Shown: positions 17,830 through 26,643, counted from the first letter of the stretch. The stretch: DNA of 64,000 nucleotides from Paraburkholderia polaris (GCF_012927345.1 NZ_JABBGJ010000026.1:62001-126000); one strand, 5' to 3'. Translations and numbers: made by a program. The notes: generated by a model not told the origin, from the sequence alone.

Positions 17830-19221
17830 TCACATCACTGGAGAATGCAGATGATGCGGATGGTCGAGTGTCTCGCCAACTATGCGCAGTGCCTCTTCGC
17901 ATTCGTCGCGCGTCTTTGAGCCACCGAGGCACACGCGCATTGCGTTCGGCGGATTGCCGTCGGTGGAAAACGCCGCGCCCGCAACCGCGGCGATGCCCTG
18001 GTTGCGCAGTTGCAATGCGAGTTCGGACGCGCTCCAGCCGCTTTCTACCGGCACTGGCAACCACAAATGAAAGCCGTCTGGATGCGCTTCGTAAGGCCAC
18101 CCTTCGAGCATGCGCGATGCGATCGCCTGGCGTGCGCGCGATTCATTGCGGATTGCGTTGAGCATATCGAGCGCGGTGCCGTCGACGATCCATTGCGTCG
18201 CGAGCGTGACCGTGAACGGACTTGCCATCACCGTTGTTGCGCGCAATGCGCCGGCGAGGCGCTGGGTTTGCCTGGCAGTCGGCGCATGGAGATGCGCGAC
18301 CCGCAAACCTGCGCCTAGGCTTTTCGATAAACCCGTCACGTAGTACGTCAGTTCAGGTGCGAAGCTCGCGAGCGCATCGGGCGCACTCTGCGGCAGCATC
18401 GCATACGCATCGTCTTCGATGATCGGGACGCTGTAGCGCAAAGCGACGTCGGCGAGCGCCTCGCGCCGTTTGTGCGTGAGCGTCAGCGTGCTCGGGTTTT
18501 GCAGCGTCGGATTGCAATAGAACGCGCTCGGCTTGTCGGTCTTGCAGAGCGCTTCGAAGGCGTGGGCGAGCGGGCCTTCATCGTCGCGCGGCAGGGCTTG
18601 CAGACGCACGCCGAGTTGCGCGGCAATCGCCTTGATGCCGGGGTAAGCAAGCGTGTCGAGACAGATCGTGCCGCCGGGCCGCGCCAATTGCGAGACGAGC
18701 GCCACCAGCGCGCTATGAATGCCGGGGCACACCAGCACATTCTGGGCGTCGCAATGCGGCACCCGACGTTTCAGCCATTCGGCGCCCGCGTCCTTGTCAG
18801 CTGCTGAGCCGCCGAAGTCCTGATAACGCAGCAACTGATAGGGATCGCTGTCGCTCATCAGGCGGGCCGCCGAGTCGCGCAAACGCGCGGCGTAGTCGGG
18901 CGGTTCGGGTGGCGTGTTCATCGACATCTCGATGCTGGTGCCGCCGGCCAGCGGCAAGGTCGCGGTACGGCCACGTACGAAGGTGCCGCTGCCGGCGCGT
19001 GAATCGAGCAGGCCGCGCTTGCGCGCTTCCGCATACGCGCGCGCCACCGTCGTGTAGTTCAGCGCGAGTTCTTCGGCCAGATCGCGCAGTCCCGGCAAGC
19101 GGTCGCGCGGACGCAGGCGGCCGGTGGCGAGATCTTCTTCGATCAGATCGGGAATCGCGAGGTACGCCGGCTTGCGAATGTCGGCGAGGCGTTTGATCCA
19201 GTGATGTGTCGGGCTGCTCAT
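17830..19221 (-). CDS. MocR/PdxR-type GntR regulator with aminotransferase domain
   Basis: A 463-residue fusion. Residues 10-85 are a GntR winged helix (RPRDRLPGLRDLAEELALNY, then TTVARAYAEARKRGLL). The rest is a fold-type I aminotransferase domain, with Asp-Asp in IIEDDAYAM and the PLP-binding lysine K300 in TGLSKSLGAGLR. MocR proteins bind PLP and an amino-group ligand and act as activators or repressors, often of the divergent gene. The divergent neighbour here is the Nit1C nitrilase cluster, so this is its likely regulator. That link rests on position and on the repeated octamers in the shared gap. Confidence 0.85.
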   Translation of the reverse strand: MSSPTHHWIKRLADIRKPAYLAIPDLIEEDLATGRLRPRDRLPGLRDLAEELALNYTTVARAYAEARKRGLLDSRAGSGTFVRGRTATLPLAGGTSIEMSMNTPPEPPDYAARLRDSAARLMSDSDPYQLLRYQDFGGSAADKDAGAEWLKRRVPHCDAQNVLVCPGIHSALVALVSQLARPGGTICLDTLAYPGIKAIAAQLGVRLQALPRDDEGPLAHAFEALCKTDKPSAFYCNPTLQNPSTLTLTHKRREALADVALRYSVPIIEDDAYAMLPQSAPDALASFAPELTYYVTGLSKSLGAGLRVAHLHAPTARQTQRLAGALRATTVMASPFTVTLATQWIVDGTALDMLNAIRNESRARQAIASRMLEGWPYEAHPDGFHLWLPVPVESGWSASELALQLRNQGIAAVAGAAFSTDGNPPNAMRVCLGGSKTRDECEEALRIVGETLDHPHHLHSPVM

Positions 19222-19280
19222 TGATAGGCTTTGGCTGGGGTGATGATCATTGATTGCATTTGAATGCGATCAACGATCGG

Positions 19281-19529
19281 ATTGATCGACTGTGGTGAAT
19301 GAGTGCACCACGCTGACTCTTCCCTGTCGGCAAACCGCACCCGGCTGGTGCGATAACGCGGGTCTGGGGGCGATTGCTTGCGATGCCCAGGCTGTATGCA
19401 ACCTTCGCGCCAAAAATAATTTCGAGTCGCATGTCGAATCGAGACCGAATTGATTGCTGATTGATCGCATTTGCGCAGCCGATCAATGGCACGGCCGTTG
19501 CATTAGAGGAAGCGCGCACATATTGATCG
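19281..19529. promoter_or_regulatory. Four ATTGATCG octamers between mocR and the nitrilase cluster
   Basis: The octamer ATTGATCG occurs at 19281-19288, 19460-19467 and 19522-19529, and as its reverse CGATCAAT at 19480-19487. The second copy and the reversed copy form an inverted pair with 12 bp between them. The 346-bp gap holds no gene. Repeated sites like these fit a MocR-type regulator that contacts direct or inverted repeats in a divergent promoter region. Confidence 0.5.
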
Positions 19530-19567
19530 CGCCACCTTTTACTTAGCAAACCTGATCGGAGAGTGTC

Positions 19568-20050
19568 ATGCCAGCCGTCAACAAACCGCTGCATCAGAAA
19601 GGCGATTACCTTGTCGACTACGAAGAGAAAGTCTTCGAAGACGTGAAGGCAGAACCGGGCGAGAAGGCGCTCGTCACATTTCACACCGTCGCGTTCGAAG
19701 GTTCAATCGGCTTCGTCAATTTACTGCAGGCCACGCGTTTGCAACGCAAAGGTTTTGAAACGTCGGTACTGCTGTACGGACCTGGTGTCACGCTCGGTCT
19801 GCAACGCGGCTTTCCAACGCTTGGCGACGAAGCGTTCCCCGGCCATTTGAATTTCAACAAGCAACTGATGAAGTTCATGGAAGAGGGCGGCAAGGTGTAC
19901 GCGTGCCGCTTCGCATTGCAGGCCTTGTATGGGCACGGGGAAGCATCGTTGATCGAAGGCATTCGCCCGATCAGTCCGCTCGACGTGCTCGATATCCAGC
20001 TGCTGCATCGCAAGGACAACGCGCTGATCATCCACACCTGGACGGTTTGA
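19568..20050 (+). CDS. MSMEG_0572/Sll0783-family nitrogen starvation protein (Nit1C gene 1)
   Basis: A 160-residue protein, first gene of an eight-gene cluster whose order I recognise as Nit1C. The middle part (ALVTFHTVAFEGSIGFVNLLQATRL) and the alternating strand-helix layout resemble DsrE/DsrF-like folds. Family members are named after mycobacterial MSMEG_0572 and cyanobacterial Sll0783; their biochemical role is not known to me. The start at 19568 follows GGAGAGTGTC. It lies 19 bp before the nitrilase gene. Confidence 0.8.
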   Translation: MPAVNKPLHQKGDYLVDYEEKVFEDVKAEPGEKALVTFHTVAFEGSIGFVNLLQATRLQRKGFETSVLLYGPGVTLGLQRGFPTLGDEAFPGHLNFNKQLMKFMEEGGKVYACRFALQALYGHGEASLIEGIRPISPLDVLDIQLLHRKDNALIIHTWTV

Positions 20051-20069
20051 CGAGAGGCGAGTGACCACT

Positions 20070-21104
20070 ATGTCCGACAAACGCATCGTGCGTGCCGCCG
20101 CGGTCCAGATCGCACCGGACTTCGAACGCAGCGGCGGCACCCTCGAAAAGGTATGCGAGGCCATCGAGAAAGCGGCACGCGAAGGTGTGCAACTGATCGT
20201 GTTCCCCGAGACCTTCGTGCCGTACTACCCGTACTTTTCTTTCGTGCGTCCGCCGGTTGCTTCAGGCGCCGATCACATGAAGCTCTATGAGGAAGCCGTG
20301 ATCGTGCCGGGCCCGGTGACACAAGCGGTGGCCGAACGAGCGCGTTTGCATCGGATGGTGGTGGTGCTCGGCGTCAACGAGCGCGATCACGGCAGCCTCT
20401 ACAACACGCAGTTGATCTTCGACGCGGACGGCCAACTGGTGCTCAAGCGCCGCAAGATCACGCCGACGTTTCATGAACGGATGATCTGGGGCCAAGGCGA
20501 CGCAGCCGGTTTGAGAGTCGCGCAAACGGCGGTGGCGCGCGTCGGCGCGCTCGCCTGCTGGGAGCACTACAACCCACTCGCGCGCTATGCATTGATGACC
20601 CAGCATGAAGAGATTCATTGCAGCCAGTTTCCCGGCTCGCTGGTGGGGCCGATCTTCGCCGACCAGATCGAGGTGACGATCCGGCATCACGCGCTGGAGT
20701 CGGGTTGCTTCGTGGTCAATGCAACGGGCTGGCTGAGCGAAGCGCAGATTGCTTCGGTCACGTCCGACACGAATTTGCAGAAGGCGCTGCGCGGCGGCTG
20801 CAATACCGCGATCGTGTCGCCTGAAGGACAGCATCTCGCCCAACCGCTGCGTGAGGGTGAGGGCATGGTGATCGCCGATCTCGACATGAGCTTGATCACC
20901 AAGCGTAAACGCATGATGGATTCGGTCGGCCACTACGCGCGGCCTGAACTGCTGAGTCTTGCGATCAACCGGCGGCCGGCGGAGACCGTCGCGCCGATGC
21001 CGGCGTGGTCCGGTGCGTCGAGCACTGGTTTTACTTCAAATGAGGGATGGCGCGATGAACTCCAGCGAGACCCTGTCGGCGGCGAGCCGGCAATTGATGA
21101 CTGA
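20070..21104 (+). CDS. Nit1C nitrilase
   Basis: A carbon-nitrogen hydrolase of 344 residues from the ATG at 20070; a GTG at 20061 is the alternative start. The catalytic triad is visible as E47 (VFPETFVPYYP), K129 (KRRKITPT) and C163 (LACWEHYNP). This fits true nitrilases, which turn R-CN into the carboxylate and ammonia. Members of this branch (Nit6803 type) lie in the Nit1C cluster, which has been linked in Pseudomonas to growth on cyanide as nitrogen source. The gene overlaps the following radical-SAM gene by 50 bp. Confidence 0.9.
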   Translation: MSDKRIVRAAAVQIAPDFERSGGTLEKVCEAIEKAAREGVQLIVFPETFVPYYPYFSFVRPPVASGADHMKLYEEAVIVPGPVTQAVAERARLHRMVVVLGVNERDHGSLYNTQLIFDADGQLVLKRRKITPTFHERMIWGQGDAAGLRVAQTAVARVGALACWEHYNPLARYALMTQHEEIHCSQFPGSLVGPIFADQIEVTIRHHALESGCFVVNATGWLSEAQIASVTSDTNLQKALRGGCNTAIVSPEGQHLAQPLREGEGMVIADLDMSLITKRKRMMDSVGHYARPELLSLAINRRPAETVAPMPAWSGASSTGFTSNEGWRDELQRDPVGGEPAIDD

Positions 21105-22167
21105 ATTGCAGTCGACCGGTTTGCGGCTCGTGTCTCCGGATGCGGGCGCCGCGAGCCGGCGTGGCGGCGCGGGACCCTCGGACCACAAGGCGGTCACGGT
21201 GGACGGCGTGACGATCATGGTGCCGGTGCATACGAGCACCGCATGGCACTCGCCGTTCGTCGCGCAGACGCCGGATGCAAAGGGGTCGAGCGCGTTGCTG
21301 CGCGGCACGATTCCGATTGCCAATATCAGTTTTCCTAAAGCACCGCGTTTTTACGGCATGCAGACACTCGACGGTGTGCCTTACTCACACATTGCCGCGC
21401 TGCATAGCGCGGACGTGCTGGCCACGACGGTGCTGCAAACCTGCATCCGCTACGAGAGCCGTCGCAAGAGTTGCAAGTTCTGCGCGATTGGGCAGTCGCT
21501 CGCGGCAGGCCGCACGATTGCACGCAAGACGCCGGAGCAATTGGCCGAAGTGGCGCGCGCAGCCGTCTTGCTCGACGGCGTCAAGCATATGGTGCTGACC
21601 ACCGGCACGCCGCCCACGTCCGATCGCGGCGCACAGATCCTGTGCGAAAGCGCGTTCGCCATTAAAGCGGCGGTCGATCTGCCGATCCAGGCGCAATGCG
21701 AGCCGCCCGACGACGACCGCTGGTTCGCGCGCATGAAAGCGAGCGGCATCGATACACTCGGTATGCATCTCGAAGTGGTGACGCCCGAATTGCGCGAACG
21801 CATCATGCCGGGCAAAGCGAGTGTGCCGCTGGCGCGCTACATGGAAGCGTTCAAAGCGGCGGTTGCCGTGTTCGGACGCGGCCAGGTGAGTACGTACATC
21901 CTTGCCGGCCTCGGCGATAGCGCGGAGACGATTCTGGCGATGTCGCGCGAGTTGATCGAAATTGGCGTCTATCCGTTCGTCGTGCCCTTCGTGCCCATCA
22001 GCGGTACACCGCTCGAAGATCATCCAGCGCCGACGCCTGAATTCATGAAATCGGTGCTGCAACCGCTCGGCGCAATGCTGAACGTTGCCGCGATGCGCTC
22101 CAGCGACATCAAGGCGGGGTGCGGAAAATGCGGCGCGTGCTCGTCGCTGTCGTCGTATGAGGTGTGA
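21055..22167 (+). CDS. MSMEG_0568-family radical SAM protein
   Basis: A 370-residue protein from the ATG at 21055, with GAGGG eight bases before it, inside the end of the nitrilase gene. The radical-SAM cysteines are C130, C140 and C143 (CIRYESRRKSCKFC), a CX9CX2C spacing instead of the standard CX3CX2C. A second cysteine group, GCGKCGACSS, lies at the C-terminus and may bind another cluster. The family (MSMEG_0568) is found only in Nit1C clusters as far as I know; its reaction is unknown. A GNAT gene follows 2 bp later, which recalls the radical-SAM/GNAT fusion Elp3. Confidence 0.85.
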   Translation: MNSSETLSAASRQLMTELQSTGLRLVSPDAGAASRRGGAGPSDHKAVTVDGVTIMVPVHTSTAWHSPFVAQTPDAKGSSALLRGTIPIANISFPKAPRFYGMQTLDGVPYSHIAALHSADVLATTVLQTCIRYESRRKSCKFCAIGQSLAAGRTIARKTPEQLAEVARAAVLLDGVKHMVLTTGTPPTSDRGAQILCESAFAIKAAVDLPIQAQCEPPDDDRWFARMKASGIDTLGMHLEVVTPELRERIMPGKASVPLARYMEAFKAAVAVFGRGQVSTYILAGLGDSAETILAMSRELIEIGVYPFVVPFVPISGTPLEDHPAPTPEFMKSVLQPLGAMLNVAAMRSSDIKAGCGKCGACSSLSSYEV

Positions 22168-22169
22168 TC

Positions 22170-22769
22170 ATGTTCGGTGAAGCGATTGCAGGCGAGGCGC
22201 TCAATGGCGAAGTGGCTTTCGTACCTTATGCGCCGAGCGAATTCCGCATCAAATGGACCACGCTGGATTGGGAAGCCGATGAAGCGTACAAGCTGCGGCG
22301 GGCGGTGTTCTGCATCGAGCAGGGCATTTTCGTCGGCGACGATCGGGATGATATCGACATGCACGCGCAGCAACTGGTCGCAGTGAGTTGTGTGGCCGGC
22401 ATGCCGGAGCAGGTGGTCGGTACGGTGCGGATTCATCGCGATGAGGGCAACGTGTGGTTCGGTTCGCGTCTGGCCGTGCATGCCGCGTTTCGCCGCCACG
22501 GCAAGATCGGCGCGACGCTGATCCGTCTTGCGGTGAGCAGCGCCCATGCGCTCGGCTGCGAGACCTTCCTCGCGCATGTGCAGAGCCAGAACGAGCCGCT
22601 CTTTCGGGCGATGCATTGGGATGTGCTCGCCGAAGAAATGTTATTGGGGCGGCCGCATCATCTGATGCAGGCTCAGCTGGACTGGTATCCGCCATGTGTG
22701 ACGCCGTATAGCGGCTTCGTGACTCACACGCGACCGCATGGCCTGGTTTCGGCACGGAGCGCGGCATGA
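22170..22769 (+). CDS. MSMEG_0567/Sll0786-family N-acetyltransferase
   Basis: A 199-residue GNAT-fold protein. The acetyl-CoA-binding loop is seen in RLAVHAAFRRHGKIGATLIRLAV near residue 100, preceded by the strand VVGTVRIHRDEGNVWFG. The ATG at 22170 comes 2 bp after the radical-SAM stop (a GTG at 22164 is also possible), and its own end overlaps the next gene by 4 bp (ATGA). It should transfer an acetyl group to an amine made or used in the cluster. The acceptor is unknown. Confidence 0.82.
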   Translation: MFGEAIAGEALNGEVAFVPYAPSEFRIKWTTLDWEADEAYKLRRAVFCIEQGIFVGDDRDDIDMHAQQLVAVSCVAGMPEQVVGTVRIHRDEGNVWFGSRLAVHAAFRRHGKIGATLIRLAVSSAHALGCETFLAHVQSQNEPLFRAMHWDVLAEEMLLGRPHHLMQAQLDWYPPCVTPYSGFVTHTRPHGLVSARSAA

Positions 22770-23749
22770 GCGTGGCGGAACTCGTTGCCAGCCTGCGCGA
22801 GAGTCGCGGATTTCGGCACAAGACGGATATCGTCGATGTGGTCGGCTCCCTCGCACGGCGTCTGCCTGGCGGCACGCAAGATCTCGCGCAGGCAGTCGCG
22901 CTTGGCGACGATTGCGCGGCCATTGCCGATGGCGATGGTTACCTGCTGTTCGCAATCGAAGGCATGGTCAGCGATTTCGTGAGCGCGATGCCATGGTTCG
23001 CTGGCTACAGCAGCGTGATGGTCAACGTCAGCGATATCTACGCGATGGGCGGCCGGCCGCTGGCGGTGGTCGACGCGCTATGGAGTCGAGGCATCGGCGC
23101 AGCCGAGGACGTGCTCGCGGGTATGGCAGCGGCCTCCGTCGCTTATGGTGTGCCGATCGTAGGCGGTCATACGAATACGCGCAGCGATGCGGCGCAACTG
23201 GCGGTGTCGATCGTGGGGCGCGCGAAGGCGCTGCTGTCGAGTTTCAATGCGAAGCCCGGTGACCGGTTGATGATGGCCGTCGATTTGCGCGGCCGCTTTG
23301 AGGAACCGTATCCGTTCTGGAATGCGTCGGTGGATGCGCCGCGCGACCGTTTGAGAGCGGATCTCGAACTCCTTCCGCTGTTAGCGGAAAGTGGCTTCTG
23401 CGACGCGGCGAAGGACATCAGCATGGCTGGCACACTCGGCACGGCACTGATGTTGCTCGAGTGCTCGGGGGTGGGGGCACGGATCGATCTCGATCGTATT
23501 CCGAAGCCTGCGGACGTTCCCTGGGCGCGCTGGGTCACCGCGTTTCCGAGCTTCGGCTATCTGCTCTCGGTGAGGGAAGACCATGTGGACGCGGTGCAGG
23601 CCCAGTTCGATTCGCGTTCGCTCGCTTGCGCCGTGATCGGTTCGGTCGATGCGACGTCTGAAGTGGTGTTGCATCAGCACGATGAGGCTGTGGTGTTGTG
23701 GGATTTCAATCGCGAGCCGTTCATGGTTGCGAAGGACGGTCCGCGATGA
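22766..23749 (+). CDS. Sll0787-family AIR synthase-like protein
   Basis: A 327-residue PurM-like ATP-binding protein. The N-terminal domain has ALGDDCAAI, MVNVSDIYAMGGRPLAVVDAL and VPIVGGHTNT. These are the metal- and ATP-binding segments shared by AIR synthase, thiamine-monophosphate kinase, HypE and SelD. Its start overlaps the end of the acetyltransferase gene (ATGA), and its end overlaps the glycosyltransferase start the same way, so the three are translationally coupled. The expected chemistry is ATP-dependent activation of a carbonyl or phosphate oxygen; the substrate is not known. Confidence 0.82.
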   Translation: MSVAELVASLRESRGFRHKTDIVDVVGSLARRLPGGTQDLAQAVALGDDCAAIADGDGYLLFAIEGMVSDFVSAMPWFAGYSSVMVNVSDIYAMGGRPLAVVDALWSRGIGAAEDVLAGMAAASVAYGVPIVGGHTNTRSDAAQLAVSIVGRAKALLSSFNAKPGDRLMMAVDLRGRFEEPYPFWNASVDAPRDRLRADLELLPLLAESGFCDAAKDISMAGTLGTALMLLECSGVGARIDLDRIPKPADVPWARWVTAFPSFGYLLSVREDHVDAVQAQFDSRSLACAVIGSVDATSEVVLHQHDEAVVLWDFNREPFMVAKDGPR

Positions 23750-24921
23750 ACGCGTTGCGTATTGCGTTGCTGACACATTCGGTCAACCCACGCGGCGGGG
23801 TCGTGCATACGCTTGAACTGGCAACCGCATTGACAGCGCTCGGTCATGACGTGACGGTCTTCGCACCGGCCGTGCCGGGCGAGGCGCTGTTTCGCCTGCC
23901 GCCGTGCCGCGTGGTCTATGCGCCGATCACGTTGTCTCAGGCCGGCACGGCAGCCATGGTGGAGGCGCGCATTCATGCATTCAAGCAAACCTTGATGGAA
24001 CACGACGCGTGGTCGTTCGATGTGCTGCACGCGCAGGACAGTATCAGCGGCAACGCACTCGCCGAACTGAGAGCACAGGGTCTCGTCCGCGGTTTCATCC
24101 GCACTGTTCATCATTTGGATCATTTCGACGATCCACGTCTCGCTGCATGGCAGCGGCGGGCGTACGAGGATGCGGAGCAGGTGTTGTGTGTCAGCGATAT
24201 ATGGACTCGCGAGATGCGTTCGACTTTCGGCATTGCGGCGCTGACGGTGCCGAACGGCGTCGACGTTGCGCGCTTCACGCCTGACGAGGACGTGCGTGAT
24301 TCGCAGTTCAGGCAGCGCATGGGCATTGACGGCGGCCCGATCGTGCTCTCAGTAGGCGGTATCGAAGCGCGCAAGAATACGCTCGCGCTGCTCGAAGCGT
24401 TCGCGTCTGTGCGCCGGGCGTTGCCGGGCGCACAACTCGTGATCGCCGGCGGCGCGAGCCTGCTGGACCACGACGTCTATGCCCGCAGCCTGCTTAAGCG
24501 CGCGGCGGAGTTGGGGCTATCGATCGGTCCACACGAAAACGTGGTGGTGACCGGACCGTTCGATGACGCCGCCATGCCCGGCCTCTTTCGCAGCGCCGAC
24601 GTGCTGTCGATGGTGTCGTTGCGCGAGGGCTTCGGTTTGGTGGTGCTGGAAGCGCTGGCTAGCGGCACGCCGGTGGTTGCCTCGGCAATCGCACCGTTCA
24701 CCGAGTATCTCGACGACACCACCTGTTGCTGGGCAAACCCGGCCGATGTCGAGTCGATAGCGGCGGCCCTGCTGCTTGTTCTCACCGGCGGCGGTTGCCG
24801 TATTGATTTCGACCGGGCAGTGCCCGCGTTACTCGCACGCTTTAGCTGGCCGGCAAGCGCACGGCGTCACGTCGACGTCTACCGCCAATTGCTTGCAACG
24901 CGCGCGCTGGTTATTCATTGA
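23746..24921 (+). CDS. MSMEG_0565-family glycosyltransferase
   Basis: A 391-residue GT4-type glycosyltransferase from the ATG at 23746, overlapping the previous stop. The N-terminal glycine-rich acceptor region is NPRGGVVHTLELA. The C-terminal donor-binding half has VLSVGGIEARKNTLALLEAFASV and the E-x7-E motif EGFGLVVLEALASGTPVVAS. It presumably glycosylates a small metabolite of the cluster or a cofactor, because there are no polysaccharide genes nearby. The following gene begins 17 bp later. Confidence 0.85.
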   Translation: MNALRIALLTHSVNPRGGVVHTLELATALTALGHDVTVFAPAVPGEALFRLPPCRVVYAPITLSQAGTAAMVEARIHAFKQTLMEHDAWSFDVLHAQDSISGNALAELRAQGLVRGFIRTVHHLDHFDDPRLAAWQRRAYEDAEQVLCVSDIWTREMRSTFGIAALTVPNGVDVARFTPDEDVRDSQFRQRMGIDGGPIVLSVGGIEARKNTLALLEAFASVRRALPGAQLVIAGGASLLDHDVYARSLLKRAAELGLSIGPHENVVVTGPFDDAAMPGLFRSADVLSMVSLREGFGLVVLEALASGTPVVASAIAPFTEYLDDTTCCWANPADVESIAAALLLVLTGGGCRIDFDRAVPALLARFSWPASARRHVDVYRQLLATRALVIH

Positions 24922-24938
24922 TCGATTGAGGATTTGCG

Positions 24939-25223
24939 ATGCCTGTCATGCACTTTCGGATTCAGTGGCCCGATGGCGATGAAGCGAACTGTTATTCGCC
25001 GTCGCTCGTCATTGGCGATTTCTTTAAACCTGGCGAGGCCTATGCGCTGGACGATTTCGTCGAACGTTCGCGGCAGGCGTTAGGTATCGCGTCGGAGCGC
25101 GTGCGCGAGAAGTACGGCTTTGCCTGCTCGGCGGCAATGGATCAGCTCGCACAGATCGAACGCGGCGCCGAGCGCTTTCGCGAACAGCCTGAGGCGACCG
25201 TCAAGGTTATCGAATTCAGCTAG
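24939..25223 (+). CDS. MSMEG_0570-family nitrogen starvation protein
   Basis: A 94-residue protein (MHFRIQWPDGDEANCYSPSL at the start) of the MSMEG_0570 group, a small acidic protein found in Nit1C clusters. No cofactor motif or membrane segment is visible, and I cannot assign a function beyond cluster membership. It is close to both neighbours (17 bp and 26 bp) and clearly part of the operon. Confidence 0.8.
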   Translation: MPVMHFRIQWPDGDEANCYSPSLVIGDFFKPGEAYALDDFVERSRQALGIASERVREKYGFACSAAMDQLAQIERGAERFREQPEATVKVIEFS

Positions 25224-25249
25224 ACGCTCATTTTTGCAGAGGAAGCATC

Positions 25250-26539
25250 ATGTCGAATCCAGCACATCACGCACGCGCTGACGGCCATTACAGCGTGCTC
25301 GTCGTCGGTGGCGGGCAGGCGGGTCTGTCGGTCAGCTATTACCTCAAGCAGGCGGGCATCGACCATCTGGTCGTGGAAAAGAACACAGTGACGCATACGT
25401 GGCGTCAGCAGCGCTGGGATGCGTTTTGTCTCGTGACGCCGAACTGGCAATGTGCATTGCCCGGCTACCCCTACCAGGGCGACGATCCGCACGGGTTCAT
25501 GAGGAAGGACGAGATCATCGACTATCTCGACGGTTTCATCGCGCACGTCGATGCGCCGGTGATCGAGCATGCGGAAGTCAAACGCGTGAAGCAGCGCGAC
25601 GACGGCGTCTATACGATCGTGACCACGCAAGGCGAGTTCACCGCGGATCAGGTGGTGGTCGCCTCGGGCGGCTATCACACGCCGATCGTGCCGCGTCTCG
25701 CGGAGCGCTTGCCTGCAAGCATCGTGCAGTTGCAATCGTCGGCGTATCGGAATCCACAGGTTTTGCCCGAAGGCGCGGTCATGGTGGTCGGTACGGGGCA
25801 ATCCGGCGCGCAGATCGCGGAGGACTTGCATCTGGCCGGGCGCAAGGTGGTTCTCGCGGTCGGCGAGGCGCCGCGCTGCGCGCGCTTCTATCGGGGGCGT
25901 GACGTGGTCGATTGGCTCGCCGACATGCAATACTACGACATGCCGGTCGAAAAGCATCCGTTGCGCGAAGGCGTGCGCGACAACACCAATCACTATGTGA
26001 CCGGCCGCGACGGCGGGCGCGACATTGACCTGCGCAAGTTCGCCGCTGAAGGCATGGAACTGTACGGCAGGCTCGACGATCTGCGCGACGGGCAATTCCA
26101 TTTCGCACCGACGCTCGCCGCTAATCTCGACGCCGCAGACGACACGTATAACCGGATCAACGCGAGCATCGACGGCTTCATTGAAAAGCATGGCATCGAC
26201 GCGCCCGCGGGTGAAGTCTACGAACCCGTCTGGCGGCCGGTCGAAGAACGTACGACACTCGATCTTCACGCTAGCGGCATTTCGGCCATCGTGTGGTGCA
26301 TCGGTTTTACGCCGGACTTTAGCTGGCTCGATGCACCGGTATTCAACGGTCGAGGTTATCCAGCGCATACCCGTGGCATCACGCCGATCGACGGTTTGTA
26401 TTTCGTCGGCCTGCCGTGGCTGCATACATGGGGTTCAGGGCGCTTCTCAGGCGTCGCGCGGGATGCGGAGTTTGTCGTGCAGGCGATTCGGGAGAAGATG
26501 TGCGAGCGCGCGTCGGTGAGGGCGGCAGTGGCAGCTTGA
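25250..26539 (+). CDS. MSMEG_0569-family flavin-dependent oxidoreductase
   Basis: A 429-residue flavoprotein of the flavin-containing monooxygenase/TrkA-like type. The FAD motif is VLVVGGGQAGLSVSYYLKQ near the N-terminus and the NAD(P)H motif is VMVVGTGQSGAQIAEDL near residue 180. The FMO-like segment TPNWQCALPGYPYQG lies in between. It closes the Nit1C cluster and could oxygenate a nitrogen atom of the nitrile precursor or product. Directly after it there is only a remnant of another gene on the opposite strand. Confidence 0.85.
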   Translation: MSNPAHHARADGHYSVLVVGGGQAGLSVSYYLKQAGIDHLVVEKNTVTHTWRQQRWDAFCLVTPNWQCALPGYPYQGDDPHGFMRKDEIIDYLDGFIAHVDAPVIEHAEVKRVKQRDDGVYTIVTTQGEFTADQVVVASGGYHTPIVPRLAERLPASIVQLQSSAYRNPQVLPEGAVMVVGTGQSGAQIAEDLHLAGRKVVLAVGEAPRCARFYRGRDVVDWLADMQYYDMPVEKHPLREGVRDNTNHYVTGRDGGRDIDLRKFAAEGMELYGRLDDLRDGQFHFAPTLAANLDAADDTYNRINASIDGFIEKHGIDAPAGEVYEPVWRPVEERTTLDLHASGISAIVWCIGFTPDFSWLDAPVFNGRGYPAHTRGITPIDGLYFVGLPWLHTWGSGRFSGVARDAEFVVQAIREKMCERASVRAAVAA

Positions 26540-26553
26540 GACTGCGCTCGATG

Positions 26554-26643
26554 CCGGTGCGAACGGCGGCGCCACGTGGTCGAAGAAGCCGTCGTTCTCG
26601 TCGTAGTTGATCAGCAGCACGGTCTTGCTCCCCACGTCGGGAT
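26554..26643 (-). pseudogene. Remnant of a phospholipase C gene
   Basis: On the minus strand the frame reads DPDVGSKTVLLINYDENDG and continues FFDHVAPPFAP, an almost unmistakable piece of the bacterial phosphocholine-type phospholipase C (phosphoesterase family) active-site region. On either side the similarity stops, the frame runs into unrelated sequence, and the gap between neighbours is only 168 bp, so only about 30 codons remain. It lies at the join between the Nit1C and box clusters and marks an old deletion or rearrangement. Confidence 0.65.
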
